Shown here piece after piece: positions 35,873-47,765 of a stretch of DNA of 64,000 nucleotides. The translations under genes and the position numbers were made by a program. The notes under the pieces are model-generated. The model did not search any database. It was not told the origin of the DNA and saw nothing but the letters and a program-made list of their open reading frames with translations. The stretch lies in NCBI GenBank assembly GCA_037074705.1, contig CM073591.1:77606532-77670531 (forward strand), in the 5' to 3' direction. The stretch's first letter is position 1. Each line of letters begins with the position of its first letter. This DNA is from Zhengitettix transpicula. Taxonomy: Eukaryota; Arthropoda; Insecta; Orthoptera; Tetrigidae.

Positions 35873-36415
35873 TTATGAGTTGCAAATCTCCATCATTGAA
35901 TGTGCGGCTATGGTTGATCTTCTTATCTCGCTATATTTGGGGCAGTCAAAGAGGACATGAGGAATTGTTGTGGGCTCCTTGCATGAGCTGCATACCGACT
36001 GCGGAGATCTGGAAATCAAGAATGAGTGAGTGAAACTGGAGTGCAATGTTCTTATTCTGGCTACAACAACCTGTTGCCTTCGAGATAGTTCTTTCGGGTG
36101 CAATATTTCTCTGATGCTGCTGACATTTCTGAGGATGGCTCCGCATTCCTCTTGTTTCACAGGTCTACTCCACTTTTCCTCCAGTTCCTTGTAGAACCCT
36201 ACTCTGCAGTCCCTGCTGGTGCAAACTGGCAGGTTGCTGGATCTTCCTTGATGATCAGCTTCCAACTTCGCTAGGAGATCTGCCCTGTCGTGTCCTACTA
36301 TGTCCTTATGCGCCGGTAGCCAAGCTATCATCCGGTTTCCGTTTTCTTGTATTTTCAATATATTATCTCTAATTCGATTATATAATTTAATTTTTCCCTT
36401 CAGGATAATGACCAA
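35873..36415 (-). pseudogene. LINE ORF2 C-terminus (RNase H plus zinc knuckle)
   Basis: 180 codons open to a TAA. Near the N-terminus W-L-P-A-H-K-D-I-V-G-H-D-R-A-D-L-L-A-K matches the last conserved block of the RNase H domain carried by I/R1-type non-LTR retrotransposons, with the final catalytic aspartate present in the RAD motif. Near the C-terminus C-S-S-C-K-E-P-T-T-I-P-H-V-L-F-D-C is the gag-like CCHC knuckle that follows it. Endonuclease, reverse transcriptase and the first part of RNase H are missing, so this is a 5'-truncated insertion, which is usual for LINEs. The remaining frame has no stop, so it is fairly young. The start is simply the truncation point. Confidence 0.85.
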
Positions 36416-38511
36416 TTGATTTCAACATTTTTTCTTACGTCTTATACCTTTATTTAAAATAAATTTTATATATTTCCCTTAGTATGAAGTATGTAGCTGT
36501 TAAAAAATATTGATATTAAAAATGTTAGCAGATAGAACTCCAGATAAACGTAAAACAAAAAGTAGCGTTTGAAATTAGACGTTGAAAATGCATGATTAAT
36601 TTAATCTGCGATTCGAAAATGTTTACGAGAAATAGAATACACGTTATTACGTTGCCAAAAGCATAAGGAAACGATTGCCTGACCATGAATTTAAAATGAT
36701 TTTGGGTATATATATATATATTTATATAATTCACACACATAAATTTATTTATTAGACATATAATCAATACAAATTACTTTAATTTTACATAATTTCCTAA
36801 TGTGCGCTGTCATGGAAACGATACAGTTTTTAAAATGTATTTTAAAATTCGCTACAAAATTACTGATTTTGTGAAAATATAAATACGTTTGCTTTGGTTT
36901 AAAATTAACAAATCTATAATGAATGTGGCAATTAATAGACATAAGGTGATAAAATAACACACTGTGTCTGCATAATTTGAAGCTTTATTTAGGTGTTAAA
37001 AATTAGTAAGATCTGTCTGAACGATACGTGGCAAAACCCAGAACTATTTTCAAAACCCGAAGAATTTAAAAGGGGTTCGCATAAAAGTTGCGTGTTATTT
37101 AACCCCGAATATTTGTTTGTTCATTGGCTATTTATTTATATTTTATTTACGCTTTTCTTGTTAGACATTAAGAAGCGAAAGATATATCTCACCGAATCAG
37201 CAAATTATTACATTAAAAATTTATGACAAGGACCGGAGATATGAAATGTTATATACCGGAAAGTAAGTTGATAAAAATTATTTGCTTTGATAAAATGAGT
37301 AAACATTTCAGGCATCCTACGACATGGAAGTTTCCGTCAATATTAACTCCTACAGTAGATTTTAATATTTATGTCAGACATATTTGTTTACTTTGGAAGA
37401 GATTTTTGTTTCAGTACCCGCTCTAATTTGAATTACGTACCTCGGTTATTTAAAATTCCACCCTTTCATGTGCTGTTTAAATATAACAACAGAGAGCTTG
37501 AATTGACGAGATGATCTGACGCCAAAAATGCGTCTAGAGATTAAAATTGATTGAAAAGGGATGTGTATAACTGAAAAGAGAACATGGATTTGTTTCGACG
37601 TTTCACTTATATTTTCTTATCCGCGTATTAAATTGTGTGTTACATTTTTGTTATTTATCCCATGTATTTTTCATTGTCTCATTTAAACCGTTTCCCATTT
37701 ACGTTTTCACACTTTTGTTTTTTCGCCTTCATAATACATTCCCAGTTTAGCATTTTTCTCAATAGTTCTGTGCATATATTTACTATTTGAGCTTTAAGTA
37801 TGTAATAATAGGATGTGCTAATCTGTCAACAATGCTCTGTACTATAGTCCGTTTTAAATCGAAAGTCTCCTGGAGTGGAGGGAGGCACTGACGCCATGTA
37901 AGAAACACGACGGATAAAACTCACTGAAAACAGTTGAAAAACATATATTGTTCGACAATGGGGCTTTATTTCAAGCGTTGTGATTGGTTGATTTAAGGTT
38001 ACACCCTTCGCGAGATGTAAACGTAATCAGTCTTCTAATTTAAAACAGCCTATAATATTGTTCTGATTAGACCTGGGCCTCAGTTAGTGTCTAAAGGGAT
38101 TGTTGAATAAAAGTTACAGATGTTTTTTGTCGTATTTTTTGTAATGCAGTCACAATTTCACTTAAAATACTGTGATATGCTGTTCATATTTTATTTTGCG
38201 GACGGAAGACGCGTGAAAAAATTTGTCTTCCTGTAGACAGACATTTTTTTTATACTAACCTATACCTATACCCCAAATGGTATGGAACTCTGCCAGCAAT
38301 AGATCAGCCATGTAAAATTATTTTAAAAACACTATAAATCTAATATAGTTTCTGGGAGAGAACTTTTATTCAAACTATTCAGATTAAGTCAGACTTTTCA
38401 AAATGAAAGTATAACAAGGGCATAGATAAGGACAAAAGGAATTAATTTCATCCACAAACTCCATATTGGGTAGCAACGACGACGAACAGTCTTATAAATC
38501 TCCACACTTAC
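36416..38511. other. No gene recognised
   Basis: Short (TA)n at 36708-36726. The minus strand at 37828-38028 is open for 66 codons (with P-P-S-T-P-G-D-F-R-F-K-T-D-Y near the end), possibly repeat-derived; I cannot assign it. Confidence 0.4.
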
Positions 38512-38677
38512 CCATGCTCTAGAAGACGCCACCTCCGCAGAACATAGGTCACTGTCTTTCTAGAAAACAGATGGCCCACCTCCCGAGAACGACCTTGTCG
38601 TATTCCCGGTGGTAGTTTCTCATTCAGAAACGTCACAACTTGTGTAGCAGCCGTATTTAATTCTTCCAAGACATGCA
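38512..38677 (-). CDS. Best internal exon candidate, unknown gene
   Basis: On the minus strand a TTACAG acceptor (after ATAAATAACTA) is followed by 166 bp without a stop and then GG-GTAAGT, a consensus donor (38506-38511). The frame (after two bases) reads H-V-L-E-E-L-N-T-A-A-T-Q-V-V-T-F-L-N-E-K and later R-E-V-G-H-L-F-S-R-K and Y-V-L-R-R-W-R-L-L-E-H. An amphipathic helical pattern, balanced codon use and about 50% GC in a region near 30% make it the most convincing host exon in the window. It is also the right size. I recognise no family, and neighbouring exons were not found within the window. Confidence 0.5.
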
Positions 38678-40377
38678 CTGTAATAGTTATTTATTAAAAT
38701 AAACATAACATTTGTTGATTTAATTATATATCAGCATTAATAGATGCATATAAAGCATGTTGATAAAGATTCATATAAGGTGACTACAAGAAACAGTATT
38801 GGTAAACTTAGAGAAACAGGTTCATTTGATCAAATTCAGTGGAAATTTCACAACAAGTTATTCAATGTCATTAAATCAGTTTACAAAATCTCTTAAAGAA
38901 TGTTTAGGAATAATACTAATAGGAAAAACAATATAGTCTAACTAACAATATCACTTTTCAATCTCACAAATAAATTAGAAAAATTGATTAATTACATAAA
39001 TACCGTGAGAGAGTTAGAATGGTGAGAACAATCGGCATGGATGTTTAAGTAATGTGAAGAATCAAGGACTTGCAGGTTGATGATTTACGATTAGAATATT
39101 TAGAATCCTTTTTTCTAAACTGCTGGTACCAATGACACTACACAAATATTTACTATTAATATTCTAATATGATATTAGAGCTTAGGATAAAAACGTACTC
39201 CTAAATGTTATTATACATTTCAGAAACATGAATTATAATCTAACATCATATGCGAATGTCTCTGTGCCCGTCCGTGGAACAGAATTTAGTAGGTTCCGAG
39301 TGGTCGGACTTGCAGATTCCTAGATTTTTCCTTAACACGAACACAGGTTATACTGTTCAAGACGTTAAACTCTTTCTTCCTCCTAGACGATGCAAAACAA
39401 GACTAAACAGTTCTCTATATATTAACATTATAATTTAAGTAGAATCAATAACACATAGTTGTCAATGTATTGAACACATCGACAGCACACAATAATGTGT
39501 GACGATGAATTAAACTTTAAAATTATGTACAAATATAAAGAATTTTAAATAACTCAATTACATATTTATAAATGAAAATTGCAAATAATGTAATGAAGTG
39601 AAAAATTCGTCATACATTTTCATATCGTACGACTATACACGTTTCGAATAGAAACAGTATTTCTCCCAGTTACACACGAGAACTTTTTTGAGAGCAATAA
39701 TTTATACCAATTTTTTTTCATTAATACCTCAACAAAGCAGTCTGAAAACTTGTTCAAGTTGAACGCTTAATTACTAATTAACTCTCCTCAAAGCAGAGTA
39801 CTACAATTGGGTATTCATTCAGCTAACAAAACTTTTGAAGATAAAATATTCTGTTATTCATTGCAGACTACCGAGAAAAAATTAGAAAGTAATGAATGAA
39901 TGAATTTTTTGATTCTGAAATTTAGTTGTACTCGGTACCAGTTACAAACAATAAGAAAAATAAATGTAAATAAAAATACAAATTCATACAACCCTAAAGC
40001 TAATGTTCTGATTTTCGTTACTAATCTGAAAATGCCGGCAATTTCGCTTTCTAGTTTATTTTCTTAATATTGACTATCACATATAAACTGAAGTGTTTTC
40101 GTTCCACTTATCCACAAAAACATAGTTCAACCGCGGGATATATTTGATAGCATTCCTGCTTTTTGTCCACATTATCTCTATATAATAACATGTATTATGT
40201 AATGTATTAAAGACGCTGTCTTTTCCTCCAATTTACTCACCAAACTGCTACACGTTGTTTAAAATTTTCTATAAATACGAAAATAGTAAATTGAACTTTC
40301 ATGTAACTTATAAGTTCAATTATACAACATAAACAATAATTAGATAGCAAACATATACCATATATTTACGATATAAT

Positions 40378-40379
<2 letters not shown>
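38678..40379. other. No gene recognised
   Basis: AT-rich. 39245-39420 is slightly GC-richer but has no convincing frame. Confidence 0.45.

Positions 40380-40419
<40 letters not shown>
40380..40419. repeat. (TA)n microsatellite left of copy D
   Basis: About 40 bp of pure TA directly against the TTGTAATACC terminus of the next element. Confidence 0.9.
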
Positions 40420-40422
<3 letters not shown>

Positions 40423-42469
40423 AATACCTAGTTAAGAAGGCCATTATTTGGTTTATATTTCATCATATTTGTTTCACGGCACAGACTAGAGGGGGACGGC
40501 AATTATTTAAAACTGTTTACCAACTCTGACTGGGAATCTTGGGTGGCTCATATAAAAAAATAATGATTGACGGCGGATGAGTGCTCAACAAAGGGAGGAC
40601 TATAATTGGGGGTCTTTAGAGGCTCTTAGATCTAATGTCTGACGGACAAAACCCCAAAGGGAAGATGACAACAGTTTTTTGTTGACATTTAATTATAAAA
40701 TAAAGAAATTTTTATCTAACAATATTGAGTAGCTTTCTGAGCGTGGGAAAGCCGAATGATGTCCGAACGTGGGAAATCAAAACTGTGGGAAAAAGGAATA
40801 TTCTGGAGAAGGGGAAGCTGATAAATAAGTGAGTTTGGAAGCCAGAGAGCGAACGAGTTAGTTGGGTGCCAGAGCGCAAGGAAGGAGGATGTGTTAGTTG
40901 AAAGACGGATCCTGAGGGAGGCAAATGGTTTAGTTGGATGCAGTATTAGTTGAACATCAGAATTGAACTCTGTTTGGTGAATGTGGAGAGATCATGAACA
41001 TTTTAAATAAGACAAAACGCATTGGAATTGTCAATCATACTAGACAAATAGATTGGTGGCCGAGGGCGAAACATCCATACGAGTAGTCGGAAGTCTGCAG
41101 TCTGGAGTTTGGATACTGAAAGGATAGTGTTGTGTTGTGAAACGTGTGTCAGTAAAAATGTCTGTGAAAATTTTATGCACAGAGTGGCTATTATTAAAGT
41201 GAAGTGTGTTCCCGAACTCAAAAGCATAAAACTTGTAAGTAGCAATTTAAAATAAATAATTTTGTAAACCGTAAATTAAAGGTGAAAGGTCAGATTTCGT
41301 TTCTAGTAACTTCAATAAATTGAATTTGTATATTATGTAAAATAATCTCAAGTGTAATTGGATTTTGTTCTTTCTATCAGGCCTAGTGGAGATTTTTAAT
41401 TTCATTCTTAGTAAAAAAAATCATGATAAATTTTCTTAAATGCCACAAAAGGTAAAATTAATTGTTAGTAAAATTTGATCTAAATGTGGCGAAATAAAGT
41501 AGACATTTAAATTGTATTTTGTGTGAATAAATTTGTTTTGTTTTGTTAAATTTAAATTTTAAAACTTTTAATTTGCCAAAGATTAATTTAACAGGAGTTC
41601 ATTTAGTTTTTTACAAATGATTTGCCCTAGGTTGGCACGCCGAATTCAATAATTTCACAATAAAAAAAAAATTTTTATTTATAATTGGTGGCGTTCAAAG
41701 TAAAATAAAATCTTTTATATTTCACAAACAATCAAATTTAATAACTCTTCTTCTCAGGGTCTTTAGCAGGGTTAGATAAGTAAGAACAATCAAAAATTAT
41801 AAATTAAATAATTAACAATTCAACCAAATTGAAACTAACGGAATACGAAATCTAACAAAAATGAAAAGAACGAAATCTGACTAATACCCTTAATTACCGT
41901 TTACAGAATTTAATTAGTTTGGTTTGTACTTACAAATGTCCTACTGGTACCAGACTTAGTTTTCGGAGCTTGGAGATACAATTCACTAAAAAGACCATTA
42001 ATCACTGATTCTACACATCATGGTTAAAACACACGGTTGTAGTTAATGTATTATTCCTCGTGGAACTCGATCAGCCGCACCTATGGTCAACAGTCGGACG
42101 TATTTTTTCTCAATGCTTTTATGCGGAAAAATGTTATTTCGGTACTCATATGTATCTGAACGTGGCGATAAACTTTTTGTTTCAGCTTTGCGGTTTTTAT
42201 AACGTGTCTCTCCGTCCTGACCTTTTTACTTGGATTTTTAAAACATATAAGTCTCTCAGTTGAATTTTTAAGCTTGGGCCACGCTGTTCGTACTCTTAAA
42301 TATTGCTCCCTCTCTCGACCATAATATCCGCCAGACTGCCTTCAGCCAGTCCCAGTGGCTCACAACAGAGACCGCCGGCAAAAAGCCTGCCATCATTGTC
42401 GTCTTTAAGAATTTGTACCGCTAAACAATCCAATTATTTAAACAATTAATGGCCTCCTTAATTAGTATT

Positions 42470-42473
<4 letters not shown>
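40419..42473 (+). mobile_element. (TA)n-associated TIR element, longest copy D
   Basis: About 2.05 kb. The first 35 bases or so (TTGTAATACCTAGTTAAGAA, then GGCCATTATTTGG) match, with a few changes, the reverse complement of the last 35 (TTGTAATACTAATTAAGGAG, then GGCCATTAATTG). Both sides abut (TA)n of about 40 bp, so the element appears to have landed inside one microsatellite. Internal family blocks: CTCAGGGTCTTTAGCAGGG near 41755, ATCTGACTAATACC near 41875, ACTTACAAATG near 41930. No long reading frame is seen. It is either a non-autonomous DNA transposon or, since the ends are TG...CA, a solo LTR; the long inverted ends favour the former. Confidence 0.7.

Positions 42474-42513
<40 letters not shown>
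42474..42513. repeat. (TA)n microsatellite right of copy D
   Basis: About 40 bp of TA repeats, the matching flank to 40380-40419. Confidence 0.9.
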
Positions 42514-42515
<2 letters not shown>

Positions 42516-42534
42516 GTTAAAAGTATAGTAATTA

Positions 42535-42612
42535 GATATATAAAGAGCCAAATAACAGACAAGAATAAGAGGTAAATTAAATACCACACAAAGTTTCTTT
42601 ATATTGCCTTAA
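42535..42612. mobile_element. Palindromic MITE M3, partial
   Basis: AGAGCCAAATAACAGACAAG then TAAATACCACACAAAGTTTC: the left arm of the MITE family only, diverged. Confidence 0.65.
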
Positions 42613-42804
42613 TTATTTTCATACAAACACATTATTGTTATTGTTTTCTAAATTACCTTCAGGTTTGGATAACCGTGACAAAATGATTACTGCATCTGAA
42701 TACTGAATTTCTCTTCAAAGAACTGAAATCAGTCTCGTGATGCGTGAATTAATTTAGTTTATGTTTCTGGCGCAAACTCTCTCACTCTTATGTATACAAA
42801 TAAG

Positions 42805-43095
42805 AGTAAGAGTTGTCCCCTATTGGTATTGGAATAGTTGGCCAGCTGCCTGCTAAACTGCTCGAGGCATGGAGAAGGGAATGCTGCGTTCCACAGCAAA
42901 GACACACGCGCCATCGAAGGGCGTCGGACATGGTCAAAATACCCCAAATACTTTTCTAGGATTTTCCCTTCATCACTTTTAGATGAATTTCCGGGTATGA
43001 TCTTTAAACTATAGACTTAGTTAACCCTTGGCTACCTTGCTCTAACTTTCTTCATCACCCCTTTCAGTCCCTTTCCTATTCTTCCACTAAATGGA
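42805..43095 (+). mobile_element. Hairpin-family retroposon, diverged copy S9
   Basis: Aligns from AAGAGTTGTCCCCTATTGGT through GGCCAGCTGCC, GAGAAGGGAATGCTGCG and AACCCTTGGCTACC, but with many substitutions and deletions and no clean tail. An old copy. Confidence 0.75.
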
Positions 43096-43151
43096 TGACC
43101 CTATTCTTTGACTCTTCACACACACACCTCGAGTCTCGTATGATATATATG

Positions 43152-43158
43152 CGTATAT

Positions 43159-43192
<34 letters not shown>
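43152..43192. repeat. (CA)n-(TA)n compound microsatellite
   Basis: TATACACACA... passing into TATATATA. Confidence 0.9.
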
Positions 43193-43428
43193 GCGTATTG
43201 GAATGGATAGAGAAATTTTATTGTAACTAAATGTTGGAGACTTCAACCATCATTGAACAGATATTTTAACATATATTTCAGCAATAATATATACTTTTCA
43301 TTTTCAATGATTGATTTATATTTGAGTTTCAAACATATTAAAAGTCAGTAAAATTAATTCCACGTGTGCAATAAACACTAGTTCGGGAATTGAAATTTCA
43401 GTTTACACGAATGAAGATTCCAAAAGTC

Positions 43429-43429
<1 letters not shown>

Positions 43430-43477
<48 letters not shown>
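43430..43477. repeat. (TA)n microsatellite
   Basis: Long pure TA tract, not flanked by TIR-family ends, unlike those at 104 and 40380. It could serve as an empty-site comparison. Confidence 0.9.
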
Positions 43478-43480
<3 letters not shown>

Positions 43481-46400
43481 CAATTAAAGGTGTATGTATA
43501 CGGCCACCAAAAGCATTGCCCTGATGTTCCTGTTTGAATGTATTCCTAATTGTTATATTTTGTAGATAATTTTAAAATTTAAATTTTCTTATATAAAATC
43601 ACTATTCACCGTTATTGGGTGTTTTTCAAGTGAAATTTGAAGGTATCGAAATAAGTCCGTGTTTCGTAGTCAATATACGCCAAATGTCAACGATATCTCA
43701 GCGGAGAAGCGAAGGCAAGGAAGGAAGACAACTTTGCTTCGTTGCACTATCTATGCGAGTTAAGAGGCTTGTGCTTTCTCCCAGCGACATGAAATGTAGT
43801 CAGAGAAAATCGTGATCGAATTCACTGCAATTCCACTGGTATTAGATACTTGTAGTATAGAAACGTAATCTACATTGTAATAAAAAAATTGTAGTTACGA
43901 TTTTCAAAGGTCAATTATATTTTGCAGTTTTTTCAATATCCAAACTGTTGAGTTTGGTATAAGTGATTAATATTTGGCCCTCTGTCGGTTTCTTGTCATT
44001 AATCAAATCACAAACGTAAATCACTTGGTGAAAATATTAATCAGTACAGTATGAGAAGATTTTTATTGGAAAGTGTTATTTTTGGCTGGTAAGTAATAGT
44101 CCAGAAACTGTGGCGTCGTAGAAGTTCAAACTGCGCTTAATTAAAATATATTTGATTTGAAATCGTATCCTCAAATTAAAATTATTATAATCTGATTTTT
44201 CTGAAAATTTGATAAACAAATAATTAGAAATTACGAAAATGCATGTCAAATTTAGAGGATGTTTATTCTCGATGGTAATTTTCTATTCCTGTGTTTTGTA
44301 AGAAATATATAATAGTAATTAAAATATTCCCGAATGTGTTAAGGCAATGGATTTACCAAGGCACATGAGGTTTGTTACATAGCTCATCTAATAATTCCGA
44401 TTGACGATTGCTGAACAAACTGATTCAGGTTTCCAGTTTCTAATACCTCATTACGTGCTGTGAGAAATACAAGTTTTTTTTTACAGAATTACCTTATATC
44501 TGGACAAATTCAATAAGACTAAACGTCATGAGTAATAATTAATATTTTCGAGTCTGTTTAATTGTTAAGTTAAATAAATGTTTGGACATTTAGAGACAGA
44601 ATAAAATTAAAATTTTGTATTTGACAATTTATAAGGGGTCAGGCATACTAAAAATTTATTAAATAACATAAATCAAGTAAATTTAAATAGTTTGAACGTT
44701 CTCAATGAGGTCAAGAAGTTAAAAAAAAATATCATAAATATAGGTCAAGTAGTAGTATCACCCTGAATATTATTTGAGTTATTTTATTTATGTATGAAAT
44801 TAAATAATAACTGAATAAAATTAAACTAAACGAAAAATTTACCAGGCGTAGTTCATCAAGATACAGAAAAACTTGAAAGAAGTAGGGATAATATAGGAAG
44901 ATATCCGAAAACGTGTTCCGCTGAAGAAGAGACTTCAAGAACATCATGGTTTCAGACGAAGAAGCTGCAACGGAAACGGATGCGGGAATACTGGTCAAAA
45001 ATTAAATCCAGACGCAAAAGAACAGATAAAATCGTATGGCCCATGGATGACCGAACCGACACTAAAAAAACTCAGTTTATATTCAGAATAATAAAACTAT
45101 TCGAGCAGTATCTTGGATATTATTTCATCTTCTTTGTCTCGTTGATAAAATTTAAACTTTTTCAATTTATTTGTGTTAGTTCTTATGTTTTTAGTGAACC
45201 TGACGAGAAATGTTAGAAGAAACGTTGTAATTTCAATTTTAATTAAAAAAAATATTTTTCTCTCTATACATGACCAAAATTCAGTTTAACTTGTCATAAC
45301 TAATAGCCAGAAAATATAAATTTGTGAAGTTATCAACTTGACGTTCATTTGGATAGTTAACTTGTAAACGGAATTAATACATTATTAAGAAAATTATTGA
45401 ACTGAAAACTTAATTATTTTTAATGACTTGATTCATTAATTAATTCTAAAATATTAAAGCAATCGTTCAAGGAATAATATTCTTTTTTAAAATTCATAAT
45501 TATCTCAATTACAGATTTATGAAGTCGTAAGTAATATGAAATAGATATTAAAATAATAGTTCTAATAACAGTGAATAGCTCACTTATGAATTATTATTGA
45601 TTTTACCATCAATTTTTTTCCAAAATCTATAAATATCAATAGTATCGATGGGTGACTACGACACCATAGAAGGCAGAAAAATGGAAAGTTTAAATTATAG
45701 GATTATCTTAAATTTTTATGATGTAACTCGTGCGTATCGGTATAACGGGTAACGGCAGAGGAAATGACTTCTCTGGTATTTTATTTTTAATCTCGCTGAA
45801 GTTCCGCGCTTCTGGAAAAATTTAACAATAGTGACTGTTGGAAATTTTAGCAGTTTTATTAATTTAAAGAACTAAGATTTTCTAGCCAGTAGTATTGAAT
45901 CTTTCATACAGTGATATCAGTTTACTTCTCATTGAAGGACATTCCCTAGTGAAATTTTCGCTTTGATATCGTATTCCGACAGAACTCCACGGCTCCTAAT
46001 TCACGATCTATCCGATAACTACGAACACATGTCAACCGACTCCTAGAGCTACTACTTGACAACTGCTCTTCACGATAATTACCTTGTGACACATTATTGG
46101 CTTAGTGCACTCAATCACGCTATCTTATTGCTTATTATTCGGGCTAAACCGACAAGTTCCGAGCTATTGATGTATAGATTCATAAATTACTTATTCAGAA
46201 ATTAAAAATGTTTTAACAATTTGATATTAGTATATGTATTTTTTATATTATTTCTACCACCTTAATTATTATATTTTGTCCCTGTAAACGGTGAGTAATG
46301 CAGACTGAGACATAAAATAATTAAATTTACAAATTTGTAACTTCTCTTAATTAAAAATTACAAAAGCAGATTCACAATAATAAAATTTGTGGAAAGACTT

Positions 46401-47351
46401 GGTGTCCCTCAAAAAGAATTTAAATCTCAATACTGAAAATAATAGAAGTTTATAGTATTTTTTCGGTAACGCGTCATCAACTAATTTATTGAAAGAATTA
46501 CTTCATGATATACAAGTAAATAATACGAGACATGATTAAATAAAATTCGTTAATTGAATTTGCATGAATGATTCTTGGGTTTTCCAATAGTTGAGAATTG
46601 TCAGAATTTAATTTATCATTCAGTATAAAAGAAAGATACCACAGATGAGATAGATTCATTAAAAACACTTTGTTAAAATTTACATGATGGAAGTAGGAAT
46701 AGTTTATCGTATAATTAAGACTGTATTTTCTAAATTAATTTTCCTGAAATATACGGTAATTATTTTAACTTTATATTTCAGAAGATTTATTTAAATCTCG
46801 CGTATTATTGCTCCCTTGACTAATGACGGAATTTTTCGTTTTATTATAGACATTCAGTAAATTTTGGCATATTTAAACAAAATTGAAAGATTTTGTCGTT
46901 CTGACTTTTCTTCGCCTTTACATACTCGCAACACTGGCTAGTCTTCGTTTTGCCAACCTGTTGATAAATATGGGTTTGTTTTCACGTGATCTCGGCTGCA
47001 GCTGGAACGACTGAGAATCCTTCACTCGAGCAATCGATGTAAATAACGATCAGGCGTTCGAGTGGTCGTGATCCCATGAATATTTCTTCACTTCGGTAAA
47101 TATTGTCAGTGGTGTGCAGGAGTTACGTGTGGCATGTGTTTCGTAGTGCCAAGGACACAAATTATTTGCTAATAAATTGAGTGCTGGGGGACAGTATTAT
47201 TATTTGGGTTTCAAATTATCGTTATTTTTATTTTCATATAAATTCTAAGCAGCTAACTTTATTGGTTTCATTTACAGAATTACTTTAAAATTCCTATTTT
47301 CTTCCATCCACAGAACGAAATTTTATTACTGAAAATAATACACACACTCAT

Positions 47352-47352
<1 letters not shown>
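43478..47352. other. No gene recognised
   Basis: 44838-45216 on the plus strand is open for about 126 codons (no ATG until 44980) and rich in charged residues (T-K-K-L-Q-R-K-R-M-R-E-Y-W-S-K), but two other frames are also partly open and no domain is evident. 43630-43815 follows a TTTTTCAAG acceptor and is open to a stop. Both stay unassigned. Confidence 0.4.

Positions 47353-47382
<30 letters not shown>
47353..47382. repeat. (TA)n microsatellite
   Basis: Pure TA tract. Confidence 0.9.
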
Positions 47383-47385
<3 letters not shown>

Positions 47386-47399
47386 GTGAATAACAACTT

Positions 47400-47765
47400 T
47401 AAGTGGCCGCCCTTGTGTCCGCGGGCCTGAGAAGGAATACATTAAACGTGCACATGTGCCTGCCCGAGAGGCCAAAAGAAATCGCGGGTATGCGTTCCCT
47501 TTTTTTGCATCGTTTGGGGGGCAGAGTACGAATATATACGCCGAACCCGGGTGAAAATGGGACAGACGCAGGCAGACCGACAGAGAGAGGACGGAAAGTG
47601 GAGTGAGAAAGGCGAGAAAAATTTGGCGAGCGGGAAGCAACACAGGTTTTGGAGAGACGTCCATCGCGGGAAGGCCGAAGAAGATGTGCTGCTTACTACA
47701 AGACCAGTGATCAACTGCAAGTCGTCTGACGCCACAAGTTAAAGTAAGGATCACCATTTCTGTAA
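47400..47765. other. GC- and CpG-rich island, function unknown
   Basis: About 360 bp near 55% GC in a region near 30%, with many CpG. A 63-codon plus-strand frame (from an ATG at 47556, M-G-Q-T-Q-A-D-R-Q-R-E-D) and a longer minus-strand frame overlap; the latter reads through the adjacent TA repeat and is not credible. The patch could be a promoter and 5' exon or a foreign repeat. No other copy is in the window. Confidence 0.4.

Noticed and set aside
47326..47757. 143-codon minus-strand open frame
   Set aside because: Its end reads straight through a TA microsatellite (a Tyr-Ile repeat) and its composition shows no domain. It is explained by a GC-rich patch with few stop codons.
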